From positions 148,631 through 212,630 of the forward strand of contig NZ_JBBPCO010000001.1 in NCBI RefSeq assembly GCF_038070005.1: a DNA stretch of 64,000 nt, given 5' to 3'. The notes under the pieces are model-generated. The model did not search any database. It saw only the letters and a list, made by a program, of their open reading frames with translations, and was not told the DNA's origin. Of the stretch, positions 46,848 to 55,755 are shown piece by piece. Source of the stretch: Thermithiobacillus plumbiphilus (GTDB taxonomy: Bacteria > Pseudomonadota > Gammaproteobacteria > Acidithiobacillales > Thermithiobacillaceae). The translations under genes were made by a program, and so were the position numbers. The stretch's first letter is position 1, and every line of letters starts with the position of its first letter.

Positions 46848-46883
46848 TGAAAATCATTGGTCTGGGACATGGAAGTATGGACA

Positions 46884-47267
46884 TCAGGCAAACAGATTCG
46901 CGTAAATCTCCGGCCGGAATCCCTGCTGCAGAATGCCACCGTGGGCCAGCACGGGCCGCTTGATCAGGGTGGGATATGCCAGCAGCAGCCGGCAAATCCG
47001 GGATGGTTCCAGATCGTCTTTTTCTTCTGCTGGCAGTTGCCGCCAGGTGGTCGACTGGCGATTCAGGAGCGCGTCCCAGCCAAGTGCCCCCGCCCAGCTT
47101 TCGAGCAGGGGGGCATTCAGGTCGCCCACACGCAGATCATGGAAGCGATAACTGACGCCGTGCTCATCGAGCCAGCGTCGCGCCTTGCGGCAGCTATCGC
47201 AGGTATTGATGCCGTAAAGGGTGGTCTGTGCGGATTGCATCTGATCCGCCGGCGCGGCAGGCACCAC
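46884..47267 (-). CDS. yffB: ArsC/Spx-family protein YffB
   Basis: 127 residues with the thioredoxin-like ArsC fold. The redox motif is NTCDSCRKA (CxxC), followed by the conserved basic helix. E. coli YffB is a similar orphan reductase encoded directly upstream of dapE. Role unknown, possibly glutathione-dependent. The SRICRLLLAYPTLIKRPV and HGG segments are intact. It sits 14 bases downstream of dapD. Confidence 0.88.
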   Translation of the reverse strand: MVPAAPADQMQSAQTTLYGINTCDSCRKARRWLDEHGVSYRFHDLRVGDLNAPLLESWAGALGWDALLNRQSTTWRQLPAEEKDDLEPSRICRLLLAYPTLIKRPVLAHGGILQQGFRPEIYANLFA

Positions 47268-47281
47268 GCCGGCGCTCCTGC

Positions 47282-48103
47282 TCAGATATCGCGCAGCAAT
47301 TCGTTGATGCCGACCTTGGAGCGGGTCTTGGCGTCCACCTGCTTGACGATCACGGCGCAGTAGAGACTATAGCTGCCATCCTTGGAGGGCAGGTTGCCGG
47401 ATACCACCACGGAGCCCGCCGGAATGCGCCCGTAGCTGACCTCGCCGGTCTCGCGGTTGAAGATCTTGGTGCTCTGGCCGATATACACGCCCATGGAGAT
47501 CACCGAACCCTCCTCGACGATCACGCCTTCGACCACTTCCGAGCGCGCGCCGATGAAGCAGTTGTCCTCGATGATGGTGGGGTTGGCCTGCAGCGGTTCG
47601 AGCACCCCGCCGATTCCCACGCCACCGGAGAGGTGTACATTCTTGCCGATCTGGGCGCAGGAGCCCACGGTGGCCCAGGTATCGACCATGGTGCCTTCAT
47701 CGACATAGGCGCCGATGTTCACAAAAGAGGGCATGAGTACCACATTGCGGCCGATGAAGGAGCCCTTGCGCACCGAGGTGCCGGGTACCACGCGAAAGCC
47801 GCCGGTGCGAAAATCATTGCTGTTGTAGTCGGCGAACTTAGGCTGCACCTTGTCGTAGTACTGGGTCTCGCCGCCATTCATGCGGACATTGTCCTCCAGC
47901 CGGAAGGACAGGAGCACGGCCTTCTTGATCCACTGGTGTGTCATCCACTGGCCGTCCTTTTTCTCGGCCACCCGCAGCACGCCCTTGTCCAGGCTCTCGA
48001 TCACGTGCTGCACGGCCTCGCGCAGTTCCGGCTGGGCGTTGCGCGGGGTGATCTCGGCGCGTGCCTCGAAAGCCTCTTCAATGATTTTCTGCAGTGCTTC
48101 CAT
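47282..48103 (-). CDS. dapD: Tetrahydrodipicolinate N-succinyltransferase
   Basis: 273 residues from ATG 48103, the family-typical start ([13 protein letters not shown]) preceded by AAGGA; longer frames run into dapC. A left-handed beta-helix built from hexapeptide repeats (about 100-240: [20 protein letters not shown]). It succinylates tetrahydrodipicolinate in the succinylase branch of DAP/lysine synthesis. It starts 4 bases after the dapC stop. Confidence 0.96.
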   Translation of the reverse strand: MEALQKIIEEAFEARAEITPRNAQPELREAVQHVIESLDKGVLRVAEKKDGQWMTHQWIKKAVLLSFRLEDNVRMNGGETQYYDKVQPKFADYNSNDFRTGGFRVVPGTSVRKGSFIGRNVVLMPSFVNIGAYVDEGTMVDTWATVGSCAQIGKNVHLSGGVGIGGVLEPLQANPTIIEDNCFIGARSEVVEGVIVEEGSVISMGVYIGQSTKIFNRETGEVSYGRIPAGSVVVSGNLPSKDGSYSLYCAVIVKQVDAKTRSKVGINELLRDI

Positions 48104-48107
48104 GTCT

Positions 48108-49307
48108 TTATCCTTTATTTGAATCAACGAAATCCCTGATGCGCCTGGCCGCTTCCACGCATTCCTCCAAAGGGGCGACCAGGGCGATGCGGACGCGGTC
48201 CTTGCCCGGATTCTGTCCCTGGCTCTGGCGCGACAGATAGGCGCCCGGCAACACTGTGACGTTTTTAGTAGCAAACAGATCGCGGGCAAAGGCCTCGCCA
48301 TCGCCCACTTTGGGCCAGAGATAGAAGCCCGCTTCCGGCGCGCTGACATCGAGGCTGCCGCCGAGAATATCCAGCACTGCCGTGAATTTCTCGCGATAGG
48401 CCGCGCGGTTGGCGCACACATGCGCCTCATCCTGCCAGGCGGCAATCGCGCCGGACTGAATGAAGGGCGGCGTGGCATTCCCAAGATAGGTGCGATAAAG
48501 CAGATAGTCCTTGAGAATCTGCGGATCACCCGCCACGAAGCCCGAGCGCGCGCCCGGCATGTTGGAACGCTTGGAGAGGCTGTGAAAGGCCAGGCAGCTT
48601 TTCAGGCTGTGATGCCCCATGCTGGCAGCCGCCTGCAGGATGCCCACCGGCGGGTTTGCTTCATCGAGGTAGATCTCGCTGTAGCACTCGTCCGAGGCGA
48701 TGACGAAATCATGCTGCTGGGCCTTGTCGATGAGATAGGCCAGGGTATCCTGAGCCAGGACCGCGCCAGTCGGGTTGTTGGGCGAGCAGATGTAGAGCAG
48801 ACGCGTGCGCTGCCAGGTCGCCTCATCCACTGCCCGGTAATCCGGCTGGCCATCCGTGCCCGCATTGAGATAGACCGGCTCGCCGCCCGCGAGTATCGCC
48901 GCGCCTTCATAGATCTGGTAAAAGGGGTTCGGCATCAGGACCTGTTCGCGCGGAGACGCGCAGGGGTCCAGCAGCGCCTGGGCGATCGAAAACAGCGCTT
49001 CGCGGGTACCATTGACCGGCAGCACATGCGTGTCAGCCCTGATAAAATCCGCCGGCAGTTGAAATCGCTGGGCCAGCCAGCGCGTAATGGCCTCGCGCAA
49101 GGCGGGCAGACCGGCAGTCTTGGGGTACTGGGAAATCCCGTGCAGGTGCTCGATGATGCTCTCGGTCACCTGATGCGCCGCCGCATGTTTCGGTTCGCCG
49201 ATGGACAGATCGATGGCGTGGAACGAGGCGGGGGGCGTCAGACCGCGCTTGAGTGCGGCGAGCCGTTCGAAGGGATAGGCCTGCAGGCCTGCAAGACGTG
49301 GGTTCAA
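48108..49307 (-). CDS. dapC: Succinyldiaminopimelate aminotransferase
   Basis: 399 residues, aminotransferase class I/II. The PLP lysine lies in [10 protein letters not shown], with earlier [11 protein letters not shown]-type substrate loop and [10 protein letters not shown]. Clustering with dapD and dapE supports the DapC role rather than a general aspartate-type enzyme. It forms N-succinyl-LL-DAP. It is the first gene of the minus-strand dap unit and diverges from the DMT transporter gene. Confidence 0.93.
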   Translation of the reverse strand: MNPRLAGLQAYPFERLAALKRGLTPPASFHAIDLSIGEPKHAAAHQVTESIIEHLHGISQYPKTAGLPALREAITRWLAQRFQLPADFIRADTHVLPVNGTREALFSIAQALLDPCASPREQVLMPNPFYQIYEGAAILAGGEPVYLNAGTDGQPDYRAVDEATWQRTRLLYICSPNNPTGAVLAQDTLAYLIDKAQQHDFVIASDECYSEIYLDEANPPVGILQAAASMGHHSLKSCLAFHSLSKRSNMPGARSGFVAGDPQILKDYLLYRTYLGNATPPFIQSGAIAAWQDEAHVCANRAAYREKFTAVLDILGGSLDVSAPEAGFYLWPKVGDGEAFARDLFATKNVTVLPGAYLSRQSQGQNPGKDRVRIALVAPLEECVEAARRIRDFVDSNKG

Positions 49308-49427
49308 TGTGCGGCTTCCCGGAGAAAAGCGCCATTATAGGAACAATCAGGTGCCATCTGCAAAGTTCCGGGGCGCGCAGGGCCAGCCTCGTTCATGTTT
49401 CATCCATTCCGGATTCCAGGAAACAGC

Positions 49428-50327
49428 ATGACTGAAAAGAAATCAGACTGGCAGCCAATTGCCGCGCTCCTGCTTGGTGCCACCCTCTGGGGGACCATGT
49501 GGTGGCCCCTGCGTCACTTCGAGACAGCCGGACTTAGCGGCGGCTGGATGCTGTTCGCCAGCTACGGGCTTGCCGCCCTGGTTGCCCTGCCCTGGATGTG
49601 GCGCAGCCGCAGAGACTGGCGGCAGGCGCCGGGCGTGCTGCTGTTGCTCGTCATCTTCGGCGGTTGGACCAATGTCGCCTTTTCGTTTGCAGTACTCGAG
49701 GGGCAGGTAGTGCGCGTCCTGCTGCTTTTCTATCTGGCCCCGGTCTGGAGCATTCTGGGGGGCAGGATCTTCCTTGGCGAGCGGCTGAGCGCGTATCGCC
49801 TGCTGGCCATGCTGATCGCTCTGACAGGGGCGCTGCTGGTGCTGGTTCATGGTGATCCGCGCAAGCTGGCAGAGACACCCCTGATCCGCGCCGACTGGCT
49901 GGCCCTGAGCGCTGGCATCGCCTTTGCTGCCACCAACATCACCCTGCGATTCTCGCCGGGCATGTCCAATGCCAATCGGGCTGGTGCTGTCTGGATCGGG
50001 GTCGCCCTGTTCGCCCTGATTGCCGTTCTGCTGGAATCCGGCGGCACGCCCTCAGTCTCTGGCGTACTTTTCCTTCAGATAGCGCTCTTTACCCTTGGCT
50101 GGCTGATGCTGGCAACCTTGCTGATCCAGTTTGGGGTAGTGCATATGGAAGTTGGGCGCTCGTCAGTGATCATGCTGTTCGAGATCATCGTCGGTGCTGT
50201 CTCCGCAGCCTTGCTTGCCGGGGAAACGATTGCCCTGCTGGAGTGGGTCGGGGCGCTGTTCATCGTCAGTGCCGCCTGGCTGGAGGCCAGGGATACGGAC
50301 CAGGGCCACCCGGCAACGCAGCCCTGA
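49428..50327 (+). CDS. EamA/DMT-family transporter
   Basis: 299 residues from ATG 49428 (AGGA 6-7 bases upstream). Ten membrane helices in two EamA repeats (LLLGATLWGTMWWPLRHF in the first, LALSAGIAFAATNITLRFS in the second). DMT exporters move small metabolites or amino acids; the substrate is unknown. It is encoded divergently from dapC and converges with the APC permease, only 9 bases apart at the 3' ends. Confidence 0.9.
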   Translation: MTEKKSDWQPIAALLLGATLWGTMWWPLRHFETAGLSGGWMLFASYGLAALVALPWMWRSRRDWRQAPGVLLLLVIFGGWTNVAFSFAVLEGQVVRVLLLFYLAPVWSILGGRIFLGERLSAYRLLAMLIALTGALLVLVHGDPRKLAETPLIRADWLALSAGIAFAATNITLRFSPGMSNANRAGAVWIGVALFALIAVLLESGGTPSVSGVLFLQIALFTLGWLMLATLLIQFGVVHMEVGRSSVIMLFEIIVGAVSAALLAGETIALLEWVGALFIVSAAWLEARDTDQGHPATQP

Positions 50328-50336
50328 AGGATTTCT

Positions 50337-51722
50337 TCAACCATTGGGCCTGGTTGCCAGATGGCTGTGGCTGCGGGCATAGAAGAAATATACGATCAGG
50401 CCAATGGCAGTCCAGATCGCAAAGCTCTTGAGGGTGAAGGCGGACAGGCTCGCGATCAGATAGGTACAGAAGATGATGGCCAGGATCGGCGTCCAGGGCA
50501 TGAAAGGCGTTTTGAAGGGGCGGGGCAGATCCGGGCGTGTGCGCCGCAGCACCAGTACGCTGAAGGAGACCAGCACGAAGGCTGTGAGCGTGCCGGCATT
50601 CACCAGGCCCGCCACCTCATGGATGGGCAGGAAACCGGCAACCATGGCAGCCATGACCCCCGTGAGCAGAATGATGCGCGTCGGTGTCCTGAAGCGCGGG
50701 TGCACGGCGCAGAACACCGGTGGCAGCAAGCCGTCGCGCGACATCGAGAAAAATATCCGGCTCTGGGCATAGAGCAGCACCAGCAATACCGAGGTCAGAC
50801 CGGCGATGGCGCCCACGGCAATCAGGCTGGAGGCAAGGTGCTCGCCAACCCGAGCCAGGGCGTAAGCGACCGGATAGGAGACATCGAGCTGATGATAGGG
50901 CAGCAGGCCAGTCAGCTCGGCCGAGACCACGAGGTAGATCAGGGTGCAGACCAGCAGAGAACCGAGCAGGCCGATGGGTAGATCGCGCTGCGGGTTGCGC
51001 GCCTCCTCGGCAGCCGTGGATACGGCATCAAAGCCGATATAGGCAAAGAAGATCAGCGCCGCCCCGCTCATCACACCCTGCCAGCCGAAGGGCATGTAAG
51101 GCTGCCAGAGTTTCACATCGACGTGTTTTGCGGCCACGATTATGAACAGCGCAATGACGGCAAGCTTGATCATCACCACCACGTTGTTGAAGCGGCTGCT
51201 TTGCTTGACGCCGATGGCAAGCACCGCGCTCACCAGCAGAATGATGATGAAGGCGCTCAGGTTCATGATGCCGCCTTCGTGCGGCGCCTTGGTCAGTGCT
51301 ACCGGAAGTGAAATCCCCAGGGCTTCGAGAATGTGATTGAAATATCCCGACCAGCCGATGGCCACCACGGATGAGGCCACGCCGTATTCGAGCATGAGAT
51401 CCCAGCCGATCAGCCAGGCCAGAAACTCACCGAGAGACACATAGGAATAGGTGTAGGCGCTGCCGGCAATGGGGACTGATGACGCCAGTTCGGCATAGAC
51501 CAGGGCTGCAAGGATGGCTGCAAGGCCGGAAACCACGAAGGACAAGGTGATCGCGGGTCCGGCATTGTTGGCCGCGGCTATACCGGTCAGCACGAAGATG
51601 CCGGTGCCAATGACCGCCCCGATCCCCAGCAGCACGAGATCCATCCCTCCGAGTGCCCGATGCAGACCACTCTTGCCCTGTTCCAGGGCACTTTCAATCG
51701 ATTTGGTGCGAAACAGGCTCAT
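50337..51722 (-). CDS. APC-superfamily amino-acid permease
   Basis: 461 residues, about 12 helices. The first helix GIGAVIGTGIFVLTG is the APC signature, with G-S-A-Y-T-Y-S-Y-V and E-A-R-N-P-Q-R-D in the cytoplasmic loop. Closest in style to the YfnA/CAT group of cationic or broad-range amino-acid transporters. Substrate not determinable. It may share transcription with the mupP-ubiG-mtaD genes, which read in the same direction upstream. Confidence 0.92.
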   Translation of the reverse strand: MSLFRTKSIESALEQGKSGLHRALGGMDLVLLGIGAVIGTGIFVLTGIAAANNAGPAITLSFVVSGLAAILAALVYAELASSVPIAGSAYTYSYVSLGEFLAWLIGWDLMLEYGVASSVVAIGWSGYFNHILEALGISLPVALTKAPHEGGIMNLSAFIIILLVSAVLAIGVKQSSRFNNVVVMIKLAVIALFIIVAAKHVDVKLWQPYMPFGWQGVMSGAALIFFAYIGFDAVSTAAEEARNPQRDLPIGLLGSLLVCTLIYLVVSAELTGLLPYHQLDVSYPVAYALARVGEHLASSLIAVGAIAGLTSVLLVLLYAQSRIFFSMSRDGLLPPVFCAVHPRFRTPTRIILLTGVMAAMVAGFLPIHEVAGLVNAGTLTAFVLVSFSVLVLRRTRPDLPRPFKTPFMPWTPILAIIFCTYLIASLSAFTLKSFAIWTAIGLIVYFFYARSHSHLATRPNG

Positions 51723-51793
51723 GCGATCTCCCTAGAACCAATGCCGGTGGCCCTGGCTTTTTGTGTTGATGCTTGCGCGCAAGGGGCGGGTTC

Positions 51794-52471
51794 CTAATCC
51801 ATATAGCCGCTTTCCCTCAGTGCGTCATGGAGGGTTTTTACGTCGGCCAGCAGTCGATCCGCTTCCCAGAACATCGGTTGATCCTGCTCTGCAATATAGC
51901 CCCACAATGCCGCCCAGGCCCCGGCTCCCGCGCCATGGGCGCTTTGTATGTCGCGGCGATCATCGCCAATCATGAGCGTAGACGCGGCGGGCAGATCCAG
52001 CAAGCTTGCTGCATGCAGGATCGGTGCCGGGTCGGGTTTGCTGACCGGCAAGGTATCACCGCTGACCACCACTGCGGCGCGCTGCAACAGGCCAAGCCCT
52101 TCGAGCAGGGCACGGGTGAGATAATCCGGCTTGTTGGTGACCACGCCCCAGGGTGTGCCGCTGGATTCCAGTCCTGCAAGGATCTCGTTCATGCCAGGGA
52201 AAAGGGCGGTTTCCCGCGCAATGTTGGCGGCATAGGTATCCAGCAGCATCTGGCGGGCCTCGGCAAAGCCGGACATGCCCGGCTCCAGCCCAAGACCCAG
52301 TTTCAGAAGCCCTCGCGCACCCTGGGATGCCACCGGGCGGATCTGATCCAGCGGCAAGGGCGGGCGATCATGCTGGATGAGGGTGACGTTCAGGGCATGG
52401 GCAAGGTCCGGCGCGGTATCGGCCAGGGTGCCATCGAGATCAAAAAGGACTGCCCGGCGGGGAGTCGGCAT
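51794..52471 (-). CDS. mupP: HAD phosphatase, MupP-like (N-acetylmuramate-6-phosphate phosphatase) or phosphoglycolate phosphatase
   Basis: 225 residues. HAD motif I is LFDLDGTLADTAPD, motif II is VVTNKP, and the later MIGDDRRDI is motif IV. Annotation pipelines often call such proteins Gph. However, the position beside ubiG and the C-terminal GYI-x5-P-x2-W-x-A-D pattern resemble Pseudomonas MupP, which dephosphorylates N-acetylmuramic acid 6-phosphate in the anhydro-MurNAc recycling pathway. The symbol is therefore tentative. It lies 24 bases downstream of ubiG. Confidence 0.75.
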   Translation of the reverse strand: MPTPRRAVLFDLDGTLADTAPDLAHALNVTLIQHDRPPLPLDQIRPVASQGARGLLKLGLGLEPGMSGFAEARQMLLDTYAANIARETALFPGMNEILAGLESSGTPWGVVTNKPDYLTRALLEGLGLLQRAAVVVSGDTLPVSKPDPAPILHAASLLDLPAASTLMIGDDRRDIQSAHGAGAGAWAALWGYIAEQDQPMFWEADRLLADVKTLHDALRESGYMD

Positions 52472-52495
52472 CGAGAGCTCCAGTAAAGCTGAGGG

Positions 52496-53197
52496 TCAGG
52501 CGGGGCGCTGGAAATGGCCCATGTAGTTCACGCTGACGTCGGACGTCAGCCGAAAGCGCCGGGTCAGCGGGTTGTAGGTCACGCCCTCGAAGGATTTGGC
52601 GCGCAGGCCCGCGGCTTCGGCCCAGCGCAGCATTTCCGAGGGACGGATCAGCTTGTCGTAGTCATGGGTGCCGCGCGGCAGCATGCGCAACAGGTATTCC
52701 GCGCCGAGAATGGCGTAGAGATAGCTCTTCGGGTTGCGGTTGATGGTGGCGAAAAAGACGTGCCCCCCAGGTTTGACCAATCGGGCGCAGGCGGCGATGG
52801 TCGAGGCGGGATCCGGCACGTGCTCGATTACCTCCATGCAGGCCACCACATCGAAGCTCGCCGGCTGCTCCTCGGCGAGTTCCTCGGCGGAAACCAGCCG
52901 GTAGGTCACCGGCACGCCATGCTCGCGGGCATGCAGTTCGGCCACCGCCAGTGGCGCCTGCCCCAGATCGATGCCCAGCACCTCGGCGCCCATACGCGCC
53001 ATGCTCTCGGCGAGGATGCCGCCGCCGGTACCCAGATCCAGCACCCGCTTGCCCGCCAGGCCCCCGGCACACTCGGCAATGAAGGACACCCGCAGGGGAT
53101 TCATATCGTGCAGCGGGCGAAATTCGCCGGTCGGGTCCCACCAGCGGTGGGCGAGATTCTCGAACTTCTGGATTTCCTGGACATCCATGTTCAGCAT
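52496..53197 (-). CDS. ubiG: Ubiquinone biosynthesis O-methyltransferase
   Basis: 233 residues. SAM-binding motif I is [16 protein letters not shown], with the UbiG-specific N-terminal [20 protein letters not shown]. It performs both O-methylations of ubiquinone synthesis, so the organism makes ubiquinone. It sits between mtaD and mupP on the minus strand, the same order as in Pseudomonas. Confidence 0.96.
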   Translation of the reverse strand: MLNMDVQEIQKFENLAHRWWDPTGEFRPLHDMNPLRVSFIAECAGGLAGKRVLDLGTGGGILAESMARMGAEVLGIDLGQAPLAVAELHAREHGVPVTYRLVSAEELAEEQPASFDVVACMEVIEHVPDPASTIAACARLVKPGGHVFFATINRNPKSYLYAILGAEYLLRMLPRGTHDYDKLIRPSEMLRWAEAAGLRAKSFEGVTYNPLTRRFRLTSDVSVNYMGHFQRPA

Positions 53198-53237
53198 CGG
53201 CGTTCCTTCCGTGATTTTGTCAAATTCCTGAATGTGC

Positions 53238-54557
53238 TTACTTGCCGCGAATCCTGTCGCGCCAGTCCTGCACTTCCTGACGCAGGGCCGGCCAGTCGAT
53301 ACGGGTGAAGCTGCTGGATGCCAGCAAGCGCTCGCCCTCGACCCAGACGTCTGTTACCTGATCGCGTCCTGCGGCATAGACGATCTGCGACACCACATTG
53401 AATACCGGCTGAGTGGCGGGATGATCGAGATTGATAGCGATGCAGTCCGCCATCTTGCCCACGGCCAGGCTACCCGCGCGATCCCCGATGCCAATTGCCT
53501 GCGCCCCACCCAGCGTGGCCATTGCCAGGGCATCCCAGGCAGGCAGGACCGAGGCATCCGCACTCGCACCCTTGGCCAGCAGGGCGGCGCTCTGCATCTC
53601 GGCGAGCATGTCCAGATCATTGTTGCTGGCCGCACCATCAGTCCCCAGCGCCAGGCCGACACCGGCGCCCTGCAGTGCGGCAATCGGTGCAGCTCCTGAA
53701 GCTAGCTTATGATTGGACTGGGGGCAATGGCCGATGCTGACGCCGCGCGCCGCACACAGCGCAATTTCCTCATCCGTCAGTTGCGTCATGTGGATCGCCA
53801 GCAGGCGCGGTGACAGGATTCCTAGCTGGTCCAGCCGGGCCAGGGGTCGCATGCCGTATTTTTCTACCGACTGCGCCACTTCCGCTGCGGTTTCATGGAT
53901 GTGCATGTGCAGGGGCAGGTCCAGCCGCTCGGCAAGTGCCAGTACTTGTTTCAGGGTGTCGTCGCTGACTGTATAGGGCGCATGTGGCGCGAGCATGCTG
54001 GAAATGCGTGGCAGGGCCTGAAAGGTCGCCTGCATCTCCTCGGCCTTGGCCAGATATTCCCCGGCATTGGCCGCATAGCGCGTCGGTACGTCGATGATGA
54101 CGTGCCCGATGCTGGCGCGCAGGCCCATGTCGCTGGCGGTCTCGGCCGTTTCACGCGGGAAGAAGTACATATCGTTGAAGCAGGTGGTGCCATTGCGGAT
54201 CATCTCGGCGCAGGCCAGCCGGGTGCCGGCGCGTACGAAATCCCTGTCCACCAGACGCTGTTCGGCCGGCCAGATATGATTCTGCAGCCAGTCCATCAGT
54301 GGCAGATCATCGGCCATGCCGCGAAACAGCGTCATGGCGACATGGGTATGGGCATTGACGAATCCCGGCAGCAGGACATGCTCGGGCAGCTTGATGGTTT
54401 CGGCGCAGTCCCATTCGCGCCGGGCTTCCTCGATGGGGCAAATCGCTGCGATCAGGCCGCCCTGGATCACCAGGGCATGTTGTTCAAGTACCAGGTCGCG
54501 AGCCGTCATCGGCACGATCCAGCGGGCTTCAATCAGGGTGTCGGCGCGTTGGGGCAT
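53238..54557 (-). CDS. mtaD: 5-methylthioadenosine/S-adenosylhomocysteine deaminase (TRZ/ATZ amidohydrolase family)
   Basis: 439 residues from ATG 54557 (AGGA 7 bases upstream; a longer frame exists but lacks similarity). Metal-binding [24 protein letters not shown] and [14 protein letters not shown] are the family motifs. In Pseudomonas the equivalent gene beside mtnA deaminates methylthioadenosine, feeding MtnA through methylthioinosine. The mtnA start is 94 bases away on the other strand. Confidence 0.92.
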   Translation of the reverse strand: MPQRADTLIEARWIVPMTARDLVLEQHALVIQGGLIAAICPIEEARREWDCAETIKLPEHVLLPGFVNAHTHVAMTLFRGMADDLPLMDWLQNHIWPAEQRLVDRDFVRAGTRLACAEMIRNGTTCFNDMYFFPRETAETASDMGLRASIGHVIIDVPTRYAANAGEYLAKAEEMQATFQALPRISSMLAPHAPYTVSDDTLKQVLALAERLDLPLHMHIHETAAEVAQSVEKYGMRPLARLDQLGILSPRLLAIHMTQLTDEEIALCAARGVSIGHCPQSNHKLASGAAPIAALQGAGVGLALGTDGAASNNDLDMLAEMQSAALLAKGASADASVLPAWDALAMATLGGAQAIGIGDRAGSLAVGKMADCIAINLDHPATQPVFNVVSQIVYAAGRDQVTDVWVEGERLLASSSFTRIDWPALRQEVQDWRDRIRGK

Positions 54558-54595
54558 ATGTTGTTCCTGTTCCGGGCCGCATCTGGCGGCCTCCC

Positions 54596-54624
54596 GTGGC
54601 AAATCGGCTGTCAGGGATTATACT
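54596..54624 (+). promoter_or_regulatory. Promoter of mtnA
   Basis: GTGGCA (54596-54601), 17 bases, then TATACT (54619-54624), 5 of 6 in the -10. It sits in the 94-base divergent gap, about 30 bases before the mtnA ATG. Confidence 0.55.
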
Positions 54625-54651
54625 AGTGTTTTTATTCCGGGCGACCAGCTT

Positions 54652-55692
54652 ATGCATGAAATCGATACGGTCCGCGCCGTGCGTTGGCAGGATGATGCGC
54701 TTCATCTGCTCGACCAGCGCGTGCTGCCGCATGAAGTATCCTATCTGGTACTGCAGGATTTTCGGGCCACCGCTGATGCCATCCGCGACATGGTGGTGCG
54801 TGGCGCGCCGGCCATTGGCATCACCGCCGCATACGGCATGGCCCTGGCGGCCCGCGAATTCGGCCAGCATGTGGACTGGCGGGAGCGAGTACAGGCGGCG
54901 GCTGATGTGCTCAATGCCGCGCGACCCACGGCCGTCAACCTGGCCTGGGCCATTGCCCGCCAGAACCGCATTCTGGATGCGATAGAGAATGGCGAGCAGA
55001 GCTTTGCCGCCTTGCTGGCCGAGGCGCAGCGCATCGCCAGCGAGGATGTGGAGGCCAACCGGCGCATGGGCCAGGCCGGGGCGCGCTTCATTCCGGCGGA
55101 CTCGGGCGTACTGACCCACTGCAATACCGGCAGTCTTGCCACCGGCGGTTACGGCACGGCACTTGGCATCATTCGCGCGGCGGTGGAGCAGGGGCGCAAG
55201 GTCCAGGTCTATGCCGATGAAACCCGTCCCTGGTGGCAGGGCGCGCGCCTGACCGCCTGGGAACTGCAGCAGGACGGCATTCCCGTGAATCTGGTGGTCG
55301 ATAGCGCCGCCGCCAGCCTGATGGCGGCCGGCAGGATTCAGTCCGTGGTGGTGGGCGCCGACCGCATCGCGGCCAATGGCGATACGGCCAACAAGATCGG
55401 CACCTATGGTCTCGCCGTGCTGGCCCGTTATCACGGCATTCCCTTCATCGTCGCCGCACCCACTTCCACCATCGACTTTGCAACGCCCACCGGGGCCGAT
55501 ATCCATATCGAAGAGCGTCCCGCCGAGGAAATCACCCAGGTCCGTGGCGTGCAGCTGGCACCTCTCGGCACCCAGGCGGTCAACCCGGCCTTTGACGTCA
55601 CGCCGGCAGAGCTCATTACTGCCATCGTCACCGAAAGGGGCGTGGTGGAGTCGCCGACTGCGGCACGCATGCAGCAATTGATAGAGACGTGA
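54652..55692 (+). CDS. mtnA: S-methyl-5-thioribose-1-phosphate isomerase
   Basis: 346 residues from ATG 54652; earlier in-frame codons lie inside mtaD on the other strand. Isomerises methylthioribose 1-phosphate to the ribulose form in methionine salvage. Motifs [35 protein letters not shown] and [19 protein letters not shown] include the catalytic Cys and Asp. Divergent from mtaD, and upstream of gyrA as in Pseudomonas. Other salvage genes (mtnB, mtnC and so on) are absent from the window. Confidence 0.97.
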   Translation: MHEIDTVRAVRWQDDALHLLDQRVLPHEVSYLVLQDFRATADAIRDMVVRGAPAIGITAAYGMALAAREFGQHVDWRERVQAAADVLNAARPTAVNLAWAIARQNRILDAIENGEQSFAALLAEAQRIASEDVEANRRMGQAGARFIPADSGVLTHCNTGSLATGGYGTALGIIRAAVEQGRKVQVYADETRPWWQGARLTAWELQQDGIPVNLVVDSAAASLMAAGRIQSVVVGADRIAANGDTANKIGTYGLAVLARYHGIPFIVAAPTSTIDFATPTGADIHIEERPAEEITQVRGVQLAPLGTQAVNPAFDVTPAELITAIVTERGVVESPTAARMQQLIET

Positions 55693-55717
55693 AACAAAAG
55701 GGATTTTGAGGTATAAT
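55689..55717 (+). promoter_or_regulatory. Promoter of gyrA
   Basis: GTGAAA (55689-55694), 17-base spacer, and a consensus TATAAT (55712-55717). It overlaps the mtnA stop region and precedes gyrA by about 40 bases. Confidence 0.65.
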
Positions 55718-55755
55718 TCTATTTTATAAATGTTTTTACAGGAAACAGCCAGACA

